From contig NZ_BFCB01000001.1 of assembly GCF_003569045.1 (NCBI RefSeq), forward strand, positions 403,189 through 467,188: a stretch of DNA of 64,000 bases, in the 5' to 3' direction. The translations under genes and the position numbers were made by a program. The stretch comes from Aggregatilinea lenta. GTDB taxonomy: Bacteria > Chloroflexota > Anaerolineae > Aggregatilineales > Aggregatilineaceae. The notes below the pieces were generated by a model. It was not told the DNA's origin and made no database searches. It was given only the letters and a program-made list of their open reading frames with translations. Below, piece after piece: positions 52,172 through 61,060 of the stretch (positions within the stretch are counted from its first letter, which is position 1; each line of letters starts with the position of its first letter).

Positions 52172-53320
52172 TCAAGCCTGATCCAGCGCGCGCCGGTAGC
52201 TGGCGACCGTCTGCGCAGCCGTGTTCGCCCAGGTAAAGCCCGCTGCGCGCGCTTGCGCCCGCGCCCCGGCGTCCGCACGCCAGACCGGGTCACTGATGAC
52301 GCGCGCTAGCGCGTCCGCCCACGCCGCCGGATCGTCCGGCGGCAGCAGGAAGCCCGTGTCGCCCGCCGCTTCCGGCAGCGACGACGACTCCGACACCAGC
52401 ACCGGCGTCGCGCAGGCCATCGCCTCGATCACCGGCAGCCCAAAGCCCTCGAAGACCGAGGGGTACACTAGCGCGTCGGCGGCATTGTACCACAGCGGCA
52501 GGTCCGCATCATCGAGATAGCCGGGCAAGTGCACCGTCTCGCCCAGACCGTGCTGCTCGATGGTTTGGAAGATCTCGTCGTACATCCAACCTTTCCCCCC
52601 CGCAAGGACCAAATGCACCGCCGCACGGTCGGCGGGCGGGATCTGCGCGTAGGCGCGCAGCAGCACCGGCACGTTTTTACGCGGCTCCAGCGTGCCCACG
52701 AACAGCAGGAAGCGATCCGGTAGGCCCGCGCGCTGGCGGAAGGCCGCAACTTCGTCGGCGGGCAGCGGGTGGAAGCGCTCCGTGACGCCGGGCAGCGCGA
52801 CGTCAATTTTAGCGCGCGGGAGGCCAAAGTGGTCCGCGACGTCGCGCGCAGTGCTCTCCGAGATGGCGATCACGCGCCGGGCGCGCTGGCAGCTCAGGCG
52901 CGTGAACAGGCGCAAATAGAGGCGGCGCGAGGCAGGCAGCACGTCCGGGTAGTGGATGAAGCTGAGATCGTAGACGGTGACCACCTGCGGCACGCGGCTG
53001 ATCAACGGCCCCGCGAACGCCAGCGCGTGCAGCAGATCGATCCCGGCCCCCCGGACCGCGAACGGCTGCGCAAGCTGCTCCCACGCGATGCGCTTCAGCG
53101 GCGACACAGTGTTCATCCGGCTGCACCGCGCGATCAGCCCGGCCCGCGCCGGTGGGGCCGCCTGCGCCCCGGTGAAGACCGAGTACACGAACGCCGGATC
53201 GGCATCGGGCAGCGCGGCGATCAGGTGGCGGATGTAGCCGCTGATGCCCGCGCTGCGATAGCCCGCGTTCTGTGCGAGCAAATGGGCACTTAAGCCAACG
53301 TGGAACTGTGTCGATTGCAT
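52172..53320 (-). CDS. GT4 glycosyltransferase
   Basis: 382 residues. FVGTLEPRKNVPVLLRAY and the donor site PSVFEGFGLPVIEAMACATP identify a GT-B fold GT4 enzyme of the mannosyl/rhamnosyltransferase kind. It is cytoplasmic and adds a sugar to the growing chain started by the adjacent priming enzyme. A consensus TATAAT ends eight bases before the ATG, which would give a very short or leaderless message. Confidence 0.9.
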   Translation of the reverse strand: MQSTQFHVGLSAHLLAQNAGYRSAGISGYIRHLIAALPDADPAFVYSVFTGAQAAPPARAGLIARCSRMNTVSPLKRIAWEQLAQPFAVRGAGIDLLHALAFAGPLISRVPQVVTVYDLSFIHYPDVLPASRRLYLRLFTRLSCQRARRVIAISESTARDVADHFGLPRAKIDVALPGVTERFHPLPADEVAAFRQRAGLPDRFLLFVGTLEPRKNVPVLLRAYAQIPPADRAAVHLVLAGGKGWMYDEIFQTIEQHGLGETVHLPGYLDDADLPLWYNAADALVYPSVFEGFGLPVIEAMACATPVLVSESSSLPEAAGDTGFLLPPDDPAAWADALARVISDPVWRADAGARAQARAAGFTWANTAAQTVASYRRALDQA

Positions 53321-53328
53321 GGCGTGCG

Positions 53329-53334
53329 ATTATA
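53329..53334 (-). promoter_or_regulatory. TATAAT eight bases before GT4 start
   Basis: On the minus strand TATAAT (53334-53329) lies eight bases before ATG 53320, close enough that transcription could begin at or near the start codon. No good -35 is seen, and a nearby Shine-Dalgarno sequence is missing. Confidence 0.35.
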
Positions 53335-53558
53335 CCGCTCTCCAGCCGCCGGGTGGAGGGTCAAGCGCGAAGTGGTCTCCTGGCGTCGTGACAGCGTGGG
53401 GTGATCATCAGGCGTCCGGCGTCCGGCTCAATGGTAGCCCGGACACGCATCGTGCAATAATTACAGTAATAGAATATCCGCTTACAATTCCGACATCCCG
53501 CGACAACGTGGCATACGAGTCACTGTTTGAGAGAGGAAATGGAAAAGGAGTCGTACCG

Positions 53559-55010
53559 ATGAAACGCACCGTTCTGACGCTGCTGATCGCGCTGGCTGTG
53601 GCCGGGGGCGGCCTGTTCAGCGCAGCGCCGCACCCCGCCGCCGCTCAAAGCGGCACGGTCTGGCAGGCGCAGTTCTTCAACAACAATACCGTCTCGGGGG
53701 GACCCGCCTATACCACCCAGACGCCGGACATTCAGTTCAACTGGGGCACCGGCTCGCCCGACCCGTCGATCCAGCCGGACTCGTTCAGCGCGCGCTTCAC
53801 CACGGACGTGTACCTGGACGCGGGCACGTACGAGTTCGTGATCCGCGCGGACGACGGCGTGCGCCTCTACATCGACCGCGCCCCCACGCCGATCGTCGAC
53901 TCGTTTAACAAGCAGCAGCCGGGCCGCACCCTGCGCGCCTCGACGACGCTGGCGGGCGGCGTGCACAACCTGCGCGTCGACTACCAGGAGATCACGCAGG
54001 AAGCGTACATCTTCGTCAACTGGAGCCGCCTGTCCGATTCGCCGAGCGACTTTAACACCGGGTACGAGATGGGCACCTGGACCACCCAGTACTTTAGCAA
54101 CCAGTCCCTGGCGGGTGATGCGACCGTGGTCCGCGCCGAAAACAGCCCTTCACACAACTGGGGCGCAGGCGCGCCGGTGGCGGGCGTCCCGGCGGATTTC
54201 TGGTCCGCGCGCTGGATGGGCACCTTCAGCCTCAACGGCACCTACGGCGTGACCATCCGCGCGGATGACGGCGTACGCTTCTTCGTGGACGGCAACACCA
54301 TCATCGACGAGTGGCACGGCGCGACCAACGAGACCTACACGGCCCAGTTCACGGTCGGCGCGGGCCAGCATACGCTCGGCATCGAGTATTATGAGGCGAC
54401 GGCGGGCGCGTTCCTGAACGTCGATTTCACGTCCGTCAACGGCAGCGTGCTGCCGGGAGCCGCTCCGCAGCCCACTGCGACGCCCGCGCCTAACGTGCCG
54501 ACCGCCGTGCCCGGCGGCCCCAGCGCGACCGTGCTGGCGTGGCGGCTGAACGTGCGCGACGCGCCAAGCGCCTCCGGCACGAACGTGATCGCCAAGATTA
54601 ACCGGGGTGAAACGTACGCGATCATCGGGCGCAACCAGGCAGGTGACTGGCTGCTGCTGAACGTGAACGGCCTCAACGGGTGGGTGAGCATCCGCTATGT
54701 GGGCCTCAACAACGAGCAGCCGCTGCCGGTCGTCGGCGCGCAGCCCACCGCGACACCCGCTCCGGCCCAGCCGCAGCCCACCGGTTACACGCTGACCTCG
54801 CGCGCCAACCTGAACGTGCGCAGCGGTCCCAGCACGCAGTACGACGTCGCCGGCGCGCTGGGCTACGGCGAAGTAGCGCCCATCGTTGGGCGCAACGCCG
54901 AGAACACGTGGTGGCAGATCCTGGACAACGGGCAGCTCGGTTGGGTGATCGATTTCTACGTGGTGATCGAGGACGGCGTGGACATCAACCGTATTCCGAT
55001 CACGGGGTAA
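53559..55010 (+). CDS. Exported protein with two PA14 and two SH3b domains
   Basis: 483 residues from ATG 53559, with AAGGAG upstream and a signal peptide ending near HPAAAQ. PA14-like domains at about 28-155 and 160-290 share FVIRADDGVRLYIDRAP and VTIRADDGVRFFVDG. After a Pro/Thr linker come two SH3b domains (about 325-385 and 410-480; WRLNVRDAPSASGTNVI and ANLNVRSGPSTQYDVAG). PA14 binds carbohydrates and SH3b binds cell-wall peptides, so a surface glycan-binding role is likely. No enzyme domain is present. Confidence 0.9.
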   Translation: MKRTVLTLLIALAVAGGGLFSAAPHPAAAQSGTVWQAQFFNNNTVSGGPAYTTQTPDIQFNWGTGSPDPSIQPDSFSARFTTDVYLDAGTYEFVIRADDGVRLYIDRAPTPIVDSFNKQQPGRTLRASTTLAGGVHNLRVDYQEITQEAYIFVNWSRLSDSPSDFNTGYEMGTWTTQYFSNQSLAGDATVVRAENSPSHNWGAGAPVAGVPADFWSARWMGTFSLNGTYGVTIRADDGVRFFVDGNTIIDEWHGATNETYTAQFTVGAGQHTLGIEYYEATAGAFLNVDFTSVNGSVLPGAAPQPTATPAPNVPTAVPGGPSATVLAWRLNVRDAPSASGTNVIAKINRGETYAIIGRNQAGDWLLLNVNGLNGWVSIRYVGLNNEQPLPVVGAQPTATPAPAQPQPTGYTLTSRANLNVRSGPSTQYDVAGALGYGEVAPIVGRNAENTWWQILDNGQLGWVIDFYVVIEDGVDINRIPITG

Positions 55011-55063
55011 AGTGAGACGAGATCGCGGGCGAACTGCCCCTTACAAACAGACCTCACCCCCGG

Positions 55064-55131
55064 CCCCTCTCCAATCTGGGTTGGAGAGGGGAGGAAACCA
55101 CGCCTCGCAGGGGCGGGGCTTGCTCCGCCCG
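55064..55131. repeat. Type C and type B palindromes
   Basis: A type C copy (55064-55091) has CCCCTCTCCAA / TTGGAGAGGGG arms and is preceded by ACCTCACCCCCGG. A type B copy (55107-55131) has GGGCGG / CCGCCC arms. Confidence 0.85.
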
Positions 55132-55184
55132 TCTTTCTGTCAGGCTATATTTTCGTTACGCAGGAACACATGATCTGCAACGGG

Positions 55185-55220
55185 TAAAAAACAGCCCCGG
55201 CGCGGATTGGTCGGGGCTGT
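55185..55220 (-). terminator. Rho-independent terminator of the SdrD-type gene
   Basis: ACAGCCCCG (55191-55199) pairs with CGGGGCTGT (55212-55220). Minus-strand T-run of six follows. Confidence 0.8.
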
Positions 55221-55231
55221 GGGTTGGGCGG

Positions 55232-55858
55232 TTAACGGGGCGGCGGAGGCGCTGCGGTCGGCGCGCCAGGGGGCGGTGGCGTGCGGCGCTTCGCTTTGCG
55301 GCGGCTGGTCATGCCCAGCACGACCGCGCCCACCGCGATCATGAACAGCATCACCACCATCGACGCGATGCCGGAGACGACCAGCCGGCTCGACGGCGCG
55401 AGCGGTTCGTCCGGGTCGGACGCGGCCACCATCGAGGCGACCTCGTCGCGCAGGTCCTCCGACGAGACGGGCACCGCGCCAAAGGCATTGATGCCCAGGC
55501 GTTGGCCTGCCGACAGGGCAAACGTGCCCTCGGTGGAGGTCGTCGGATGGTAGGTGGGACTGTCGGTGAAAGTCAGGGTGTAAACCCCAGGCAGAAGGCC
55601 CTCGAAGCAGTACTGCTCCTCGCCCGCAGCGGTGATGTGCGTGGCGATGATCGCGTCGCCGGTAGCGAGGTTCGCGTTGACCCCGGCCAGCGTCGTCTCG
55701 CCCTCATCCGCGAGTCCGTTGCCGTTGAGGTCCGCGAAGGTCGAGATACAGATCGCGCCGGGATCGCCTTGTGCGTGGGCGGCGGGCAGCCATCCGGCCC
55801 CGCCCAGGACGAGCACCGCAGTCAAGAGGATCACACTCCAGCTGAGGGATCGGCTCAC
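55232..55858 (-). CDS. Exported SdrD_B-like protein with C-terminal membrane anchor
   Basis: 208 residues if started at GTG 55858, which has AAGGAAG upstream; the frame to 55906 is possible. A signal peptide ends near AAHAQ. The middle part (DLNGNGLADEGETTLAGVNA, then YCFEGLLPGVYTLTFTDSP) is an SdrD-type beta domain with a likely Ca-binding D-x-N-x-N-G loop. One membrane span near 165-190 is followed by a basic, Pro-rich tail. It is probably surface displayed. Function beyond that is unknown. Confidence 0.82.
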   Translation of the reverse strand: MSRSLSWSVILLTAVLVLGGAGWLPAAHAQGDPGAICISTFADLNGNGLADEGETTLAGVNANLATGDAIIATHITAAGEEQYCFEGLLPGVYTLTFTDSPTYHPTTSTEGTFALSAGQRLGINAFGAVPVSSEDLRDEVASMVAASDPDEPLAPSSRLVVSGIASMVVMLFMIAVGAVVLGMTSRRKAKRRTPPPPGAPTAAPPPPR

Positions 55859-56034
55859 AACGTGCGCTTCCTTACGTGATACCCGCGCGTAAGCGGCCTG
55901 CGACACTTGCGCGTGAGTATACCCTGGCCAAAAAGGCTGTCAACTGCGCTTCCCCGTCGCGAAGGCAACGCTCCGGCTACCGTTTTCTCCACTTCTGCAT
56001 TATGCTTGTCGCGAAAGAGAAAGTGAGGCGCGCG

Positions 56035-56637
56035 ATGCCAGCCGAGCAAAATGACTCGAATCCCCTGACCCGACAGATCACGGACGTCATCGCCGAGTCC
56101 GAGAAGGTGCGCGACGGGCTGCACGACGACGAAGCGCTGCCACTCATCGACTGGGGTACAGCGCAGGCCAAAGCGCTCGGCGCAAAGCTGGCCGCCCCGG
56201 AAACGCCCGACGTCACGCCCGAACAGGCCGCCGAAACGGGTTATGCCCTGGCGCGCCTGATGACGCGCATCACCTGGGTGGTGACGTACCGCAGCAAGAA
56301 GGACGCCGACTGGCTGACCCGCACCTTCCACAAGATCAACGACCTGAGCCGCGAGCTGCACGGCCTGGACGCGCCCACGCTCTCCGACGAGGAGATCGCC
56401 GCGTGGATCGCGGAGCAGCCGGGTCACACCAACGCCGAGCTGATCCAGGGCCTGACGGCGCGGCTGACACCCGGCACGCCCAGTCCATCCGACAATCCGG
56501 ACACACCCGGCGCTTCCGGCGACTCTGGCACGCCTGACGTGCCCGGCGTTCCCGGCTTACCGAGTGCGCCGCCGCACTTCCCAGGCTCCCTACCCGGACG
56601 AGGAGATCCCCATGAGCAAGAGTCGATCGACGAGTAG
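56035..56637 (+). CDS. Hypothetical protein coupled to the PLD gene
   Basis: 200 residues from ATG 56035, with GTGAGGCG upstream; ATG 56002 is possible. The first 135 residues look helical (LTRQITDVIAESEKVRDGL, then YALARLMTRITWVVTYRSKK). The C-terminal 50 residues are Pro/Gly/Ser/Asp-rich. No signal or membrane segment and no family recognised. Its last 26 bases overlap the start of the PLD gene in another frame, so the two are translationally coupled and probably work together. Confidence 0.75.
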   Translation: MPAEQNDSNPLTRQITDVIAESEKVRDGLHDDEALPLIDWGTAQAKALGAKLAAPETPDVTPEQAAETGYALARLMTRITWVVTYRSKKDADWLTRTFHKINDLSRELHGLDAPTLSDEEIAAWIAEQPGHTNAELIQGLTARLTPGTPSPSDNPDTPGASGDSGTPDVPGVPGLPSAPPHFPGSLPGRGDPHEQESIDE

Positions 56638-57841
56638 CAAAAAACGCACCACCAACGGCCAGCGCGTCACGATCGGCGGCGTGGCCGGGATCGTGATCGT
56701 GGCAATCGTCATGCTGGCCCAGTACGCGCTGGGGATCGACGTGCTGGAGACGGAAGAGGACACCATCCCGCCCACGTCCATGCAAGCGCCCGCCGATATC
56801 GGCGGGGCCACGACCACGCTGACGGCCATCCCCGGTGGCTACGACGGCGGCTGGTTCCAGCTCTATTTCACCAGTCCGATCAACACCGAGGATGAGAGCC
56901 AATTCACCGGCGCGCCCATCGAAAACGCGCTGGTGGCCGCCATCGACGGTGCGCAGCGCTCGGTGGACATGGCCGTCTTCGAGTTCAACTCGCAGCCCAT
57001 CACCGACGCTCTGCTGCGCGCCCACGAGCGCGGCGTGCAGGTGCGTGCGGTCACCGACGGCGACTATGGCCTGGAGGATCCCGAAACCACGCTGGACCAG
57101 CTCGAAGACGCGGGCATCGAGGTCGTCTCGGACGAGGGTCGGGGCGCGTACATGCACGACAAGTTCTTCATTATCGACGGCACGTACGTCTGGACCGGCT
57201 CGACCAATATCACCCACAACGGGATCTACAACAATAACAACAACGCGATGCTGATCCGCTCCACGCAGCTCGCGCAGAACTACCAGGAGGAGTTCGACGA
57301 GCTGTTCGCGGGCGAATTTGGGGCTACGTCGCCCGGCGAGATCCTCAACCCGAACATCGTCGTCAACGGCACGGAGATCGAGACGTTCTTCGAGGCAGAG
57401 GGCAACCTGTCCAACGGCCACGACCTGCCCACGCGGCTGGCGGCGCTGGTGGACGACGCGCACACGGTGCGCTTCATGGCGTTCGTGCTGACGCGCAGCG
57501 ACCTGATGGACCCGATGATCGAGCGCGCGACATCCGGGGAGCTGGACGTGATGGGCATCGTGGAGCGCAGCCAGCGCCGCTATACCACGTCGATGATGTG
57601 CGCCGGGCTTCAGGTGCGGCAGGACGGCAACCCGGATGTGTTCCATCACAAGGTGTTCATCATCGACGACGACATCGTGGTGATGGGGTCGTTCAACTTC
57701 TCGGCCAGCGCCGCCGACAACAACGACGAGAACGTGCTGATCATCCATAACGCAGCCGTCGCGGGGGCGTACTTGCAGGAGTTCGAGAGGCGCTGGGCCG
57801 AAGCGACGCCGGTCGCGGCAGAGGACTTGAGCTGTTCGTAA
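56612..57841 (+). CDS. Membrane-anchored phospholipase D-family protein
   Basis: 409 residues from ATG 56612 with GAGGAG upstream. A basic N-terminus and one membrane span (about 22-40) are followed by two PLD half-sites. The first has HDKFFIIDGTYVWTGSTNI and the second HHKVFIIDDDIVVMGSFNF. Both keep H-x-K and the trailing G-S-x-N, so the enzyme should be active on phosphodiesters, either DNA/RNA or phospholipid. Location outside the membrane is likely from topology. Nuclease or lipase cannot be told apart. Confidence 0.88.
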   Translation: MSKSRSTSSKKRTTNGQRVTIGGVAGIVIVAIVMLAQYALGIDVLETEEDTIPPTSMQAPADIGGATTTLTAIPGGYDGGWFQLYFTSPINTEDESQFTGAPIENALVAAIDGAQRSVDMAVFEFNSQPITDALLRAHERGVQVRAVTDGDYGLEDPETTLDQLEDAGIEVVSDEGRGAYMHDKFFIIDGTYVWTGSTNITHNGIYNNNNNAMLIRSTQLAQNYQEEFDELFAGEFGATSPGEILNPNIVVNGTEIETFFEAEGNLSNGHDLPTRLAALVDDAHTVRFMAFVLTRSDLMDPMIERATSGELDVMGIVERSQRRYTTSMMCAGLQVRQDGNPDVFHHKVFIIDDDIVVMGSFNFSASAADNNDENVLIIHNAAVAGAYLQEFERRWAEATPVAAEDLSCS

Positions 57842-57944
57842 CGCTGGCGCAGGCAGTCGATAGAAAGGTATCGTCAGGGGCTGGTGGGGACCAACGTCAC
57901 ACGGCGATTCATGAGGGAATCGACCGGCGTGCGGGAGGGGAAAC

Positions 57945-59006
57945 ATGGGGGAAGTACAACCGTCGGTCAACGTGCTCGAAAGCTTGCAGCTGCTGCGCAG
58001 CGATAACCCGATCGAGCGTAAGCACGGGATCGTGGCTCTCAGCGGCATCATCGAAGATCCGCGCGTGCTGCGCGTCTTCGAGCACCTCTACGAAAACGAC
58101 CCCGATTCCGGCGTGCGGCAGATGGCGTGGCGCGCTATCAACCGCCAGGGACCGTCGATCCCTGCGCCGGGACCGGTCGCCGCGCCCGCTCAGGCCGACG
58201 ATAGGCCTCCGGCCCCCGCCAAAGCGTCCGCGCCGCGCAGCACCGCCCAACCGGAACCCTTCCTGATCAACCCCGCCAACGTACGGCTGCTGGCCGCACA
58301 GGCCCGCTCACAATCGCCCTGGCGCGGCGGGTGGGCGTTTTTCCTGGCCGCCGTCGTGCTGCTGGCCGCAGGTCTCGCGTGGGGCTGGGTACTACCCGGC
58401 TGGATCGACCAGATCCAGCTCAACCGCGACGGCGTCACGGCGGCGGGCGAAGTCATCCGCCTGTACGAACAGTCCAGTGACGGCGGCAGCCCGCACTATT
58501 ACGCCAGCTACCGCTTCACTGTTGGCGAGGACACAGAGCGCCCGATTGTGATGCGCACCGAGCAGCGCATCACCGAGCACGACTTCGCCCGGCTGGACAG
58601 CGGCAGCCCGATCGAGGTGACGTACGTATCCGGCGCGCCGGAACGCGTGCGCCTGTCGATCGACACGCCCGCCGCGCAGCAGCGCGAGACGGTGACAGTC
58701 GCCGCCGCTGGGCTGAGCGTCGCAGCGATCCTGCTGCTGATCATCGGCCTGCTGCAGCACGGGCGCGCACCGCGCATGCGCGGGCGCATTCTGTGGGGTG
58801 AGGTCGTGCGCGCCGTCGGCGAGTTGGACGCGCGGGGCAGGTACACCGTGCGCATGCGCTATCGCTTCCGCCTGCCCAACAGCAAAAAGTGGGTCGTCAA
58901 GCAGACGGGCCGTCCGCGCAGCGACCTGGATCCCGAAGACATCCCGCAGCCGGGCACGCCCGTAGTGGTCTATTACCGCACGAAGAAGGAGCACCGGCTG
59001 CTGTAG
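57945..59006 (+). CDS. HEAT-like / DUF3592 membrane protein
   Basis: 353 residues. Residues 8-70 form HEAT-like helices (VLESLQLLRSDNPIERKHGI, then DSGVRQMAWRAINRQGPS). After a Pro/Ala linker a membrane span lies near 127-147, followed by a DUF3592-type beta domain (GEVIRLYEQSSDGGSPHYYA, then IEVTYVSGAPERVRL), a second span near 245-265 and a second beta region ending VVVYYRTKKEHRLL. Role unknown. About 100 bases behind the PLD gene on the same strand. Confidence 0.78.
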   Translation: MGEVQPSVNVLESLQLLRSDNPIERKHGIVALSGIIEDPRVLRVFEHLYENDPDSGVRQMAWRAINRQGPSIPAPGPVAAPAQADDRPPAPAKASAPRSTAQPEPFLINPANVRLLAAQARSQSPWRGGWAFFLAAVVLLAAGLAWGWVLPGWIDQIQLNRDGVTAAGEVIRLYEQSSDGGSPHYYASYRFTVGEDTERPIVMRTEQRITEHDFARLDSGSPIEVTYVSGAPERVRLSIDTPAAQQRETVTVAAAGLSVAAILLLIIGLLQHGRAPRMRGRILWGEVVRAVGELDARGRYTVRMRYRFRLPNSKKWVVKQTGRPRSDLDPEDIPQPGTPVVVYYRTKKEHRLL

Positions 59007-59345
59007 GCTGCCACGTTCCACGCGGGGCGATTCGTGAATTGCCCCTACGGCGTAATACCGCTGGTGGGGCATATTACCCACCATCCGCATAAGCGAGGAG
59101 CACGCTAGGGGCGTATTGCTATACGCCCCTACACGTTGCGGGATGTTGGCCGGGCAGGGGGAAAAAACCGGGCGGGTCTGTGGTCCGCCCCTACAGGTTA
59201 CCGAACATCCGCTGTTGTAGAGGCAGGTCTGTAACCTGCCCGCTCGGCGCCAGCCACGGGCGGAGCAAGCCCCACCCCTACGGATCGTGCGTTTTTCTCC
59301 CTGGGGTGAGATGCTCTTGCTGTCCCCTGCCGCTACCGCCTACTC
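59007..59345. other. Gene-free, repeat-filled interval
   Basis: 339 bases with no gene. It holds at least five palindromes (listed separately). The pncB terminator would be expected here, and one of the palindromes may serve as such. Confidence 0.7.
59024..59281. repeat. Cluster of five palindromes
   Basis: GGGGCGATTC / GAATTGCCCC ending TAC (59024-59048); a type A copy (59105-59132); GGGCGG / CCGCCC ending CCTAC (59170-59194); GTAGAGGCAGGT / ACCTGCC (59217-59243); and a reversed type B copy (59257-59281). Four end in CCCTAC or begin with GTAG. Confidence 0.85.
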
Positions 59346-60896
59346 CTACCGGCTCTGCTCCAGCGCGGTATCGATCAGCGTGTGCTTGAGCTGCCACAGC
59401 TTGGCGCTCAGCGAGACGTGGTAAATGTGCGGGTTGATCAGCCGCCGCACACCGGGGTCGAGTCGGTCGACGTCCGCCTGGCGGCGCGCGCGGATGCCCT
59501 CGATGTCCGGCAGATCGACCACCAGTTTGCCCTCGTCCAGCACCGGGACCAGCAGCGGCTCGATCTCGGAAATATCGCTTTGATGCAGCGTGCGCAGCTT
59601 GCTCTGGTCGGACGGGTGCCGCAGTGTGAGGACCTCCATCGTGGCGGGATCTTCGTCCTCGGCGGTGAGCAGGTCGGCGGTCGCCGTGCCGCGCCGGTCG
59701 TAGATCCGCCAGATGTCCTTGTGGCCGGGGTTGGGCGTCTTGGCCGCCGACTCCGACACTTTGATCGCCGGGATCCACGCGCCGCCGTCGCATACGGCCA
59801 CCAGCTTATACACGCCGCCCAGCGCCGGTTCACCCGCCGACGTGATCAGCCGCGTGCCGACGCCGTATGACAGACGCTTGATGACGTGATCGGCATCCAC
59901 GTTCCAGCGCGGCGCTTCGTCACGGATCTGCGTCATAATCTGCCAGATGACCAGCTCATCCAGATCGCCGGAGAGCGTGATCGTCGCGTGGGGGAAGCCC
60001 GCGTCGTCGAGCATCTTTGCGCTGCGAATGGCGAGATACGCGAGGTCGCCGGAGTCCAGGCGGATGCCCATCGGCTCGTGACCCTTGCGCCGCAGCTCTT
60101 CGAAGACGGTAATCGCGTTGGGAATGCCGCTTTCCAGCGTGTCGATGGTATCCACCAGCAGCAGGCAGTCGTCCGGGTACGCTTCCGCGTACGCGCGGAA
60201 CGCGCCCAGCTCGCCCAGGCCGAGCGCCATCGCCACCTGGACCAGACTGTGCGCGTGCGTGCCCTTGGGCGGGTAACCCAGCGCGCGCGACATCGCCACG
60301 TTCGACGAAAAGTCCGCCCCGCCGATCAACGCCGCGCGCACGCCCTCGTTGGCACCCAGGCCCTGTCCGCGCCGCATACCAAACTCGAGCAGCAGTCGTC
60401 CCTGGCCGCTCTGGTGCATGCGGCTGGCTTTGGTGGCGATCAGCGTCTGGAAGTTGAGGTGGTTCAGCAGTGGGGTTTCGAGGATCTGCGCCATTGCCAT
60501 CGGCCCCTGGACCACCGTCAGCGATACGCCGGGGTGTACCACGCGCCCTTCAGGGATGGCGTACAGGCTCAGCCCGTCGAAGCTGCCGTTGGCGCGCAGC
60601 CACGCCAGAAAGTCGTCATCGAAGGTGCGCGTTCCGGCCCGACCCGTCTGCATGCGCAGGTAGTCGATGTCGCCGTCCTCAAAACGGGCGCTGCGCATCC
60701 AGTCCAGAATCCATTCCAGCCCGGCGTTAATGCAGTAGCCCGCCTGGTGCGCGCCATAGTCAGGATAGCTGCGGAAGAAGTGATCGAACTGGACCTGCTT
60801 TTCGTGCAGGCCCATGCGGTAATACACCTGGGCCATCGTAAGCTGGTAGTAGTCGGTAAACAGGATGCTGTCGCCGGGATGCTGCGGTGCGGTCAT
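59346..60896 (-). CDS. pncB: Nicotinate phosphoribosyltransferase
   Basis: 516 residues from ATG 60896; the frame to 61001 runs through the ClpC terminator and is unsupported. The start [20 protein letters not shown] and later [20 protein letters not shown], with [20 protein letters not shown], are typical. [20 protein letters not shown] contains the phosphoribosyl-binding site. It makes nicotinate mononucleotide in NAD salvage, using PRPP and ATP. Single gene. Confidence 0.95.
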   Translation of the reverse strand: MTAPQHPGDSILFTDYYQLTMAQVYYRMGLHEKQVQFDHFFRSYPDYGAHQAGYCINAGLEWILDWMRSARFEDGDIDYLRMQTGRAGTRTFDDDFLAWLRANGSFDGLSLYAIPEGRVVHPGVSLTVVQGPMAMAQILETPLLNHLNFQTLIATKASRMHQSGQGRLLLEFGMRRGQGLGANEGVRAALIGGADFSSNVAMSRALGYPPKGTHAHSLVQVAMALGLGELGAFRAYAEAYPDDCLLLVDTIDTLESGIPNAITVFEELRRKGHEPMGIRLDSGDLAYLAIRSAKMLDDAGFPHATITLSGDLDELVIWQIMTQIRDEAPRWNVDADHVIKRLSYGVGTRLITSAGEPALGGVYKLVAVCDGGAWIPAIKVSESAAKTPNPGHKDIWRIYDRRGTATADLLTAEDEDPATMEVLTLRHPSDQSKLRTLHQSDISEIEPLLVPVLDEGKLVVDLPDIEGIRARRQADVDRLDPGVRRLINPHIYHVSLSAKLWQLKHTLIDTALEQSR

Positions 60897-60999
60897 GGAA
60901 CGTGCCTTTCTCGCGCGGAACAAACACCGTGTCGCTGCACTACTATTGTAACAACTCCGTCCGGCGCGGCGCGGATTCAAACGTGCGGCACGGCCCAAC

Positions 61000-61030
61000 A
61001 AAAAATCCCGCGCTCGGTTGAACGCGGGAT
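61000..61030 (-). terminator. Rho-independent terminator after clpC
   Basis: ATCCCGCG (61005-61012) pairs with CGCGGGAT (61023-61030). On the minus strand it is followed by six T. Confidence 0.85.
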
Positions 61031-61060
61031 TCTCGTCGCTGTGGAACGAACTGCCGGGAG

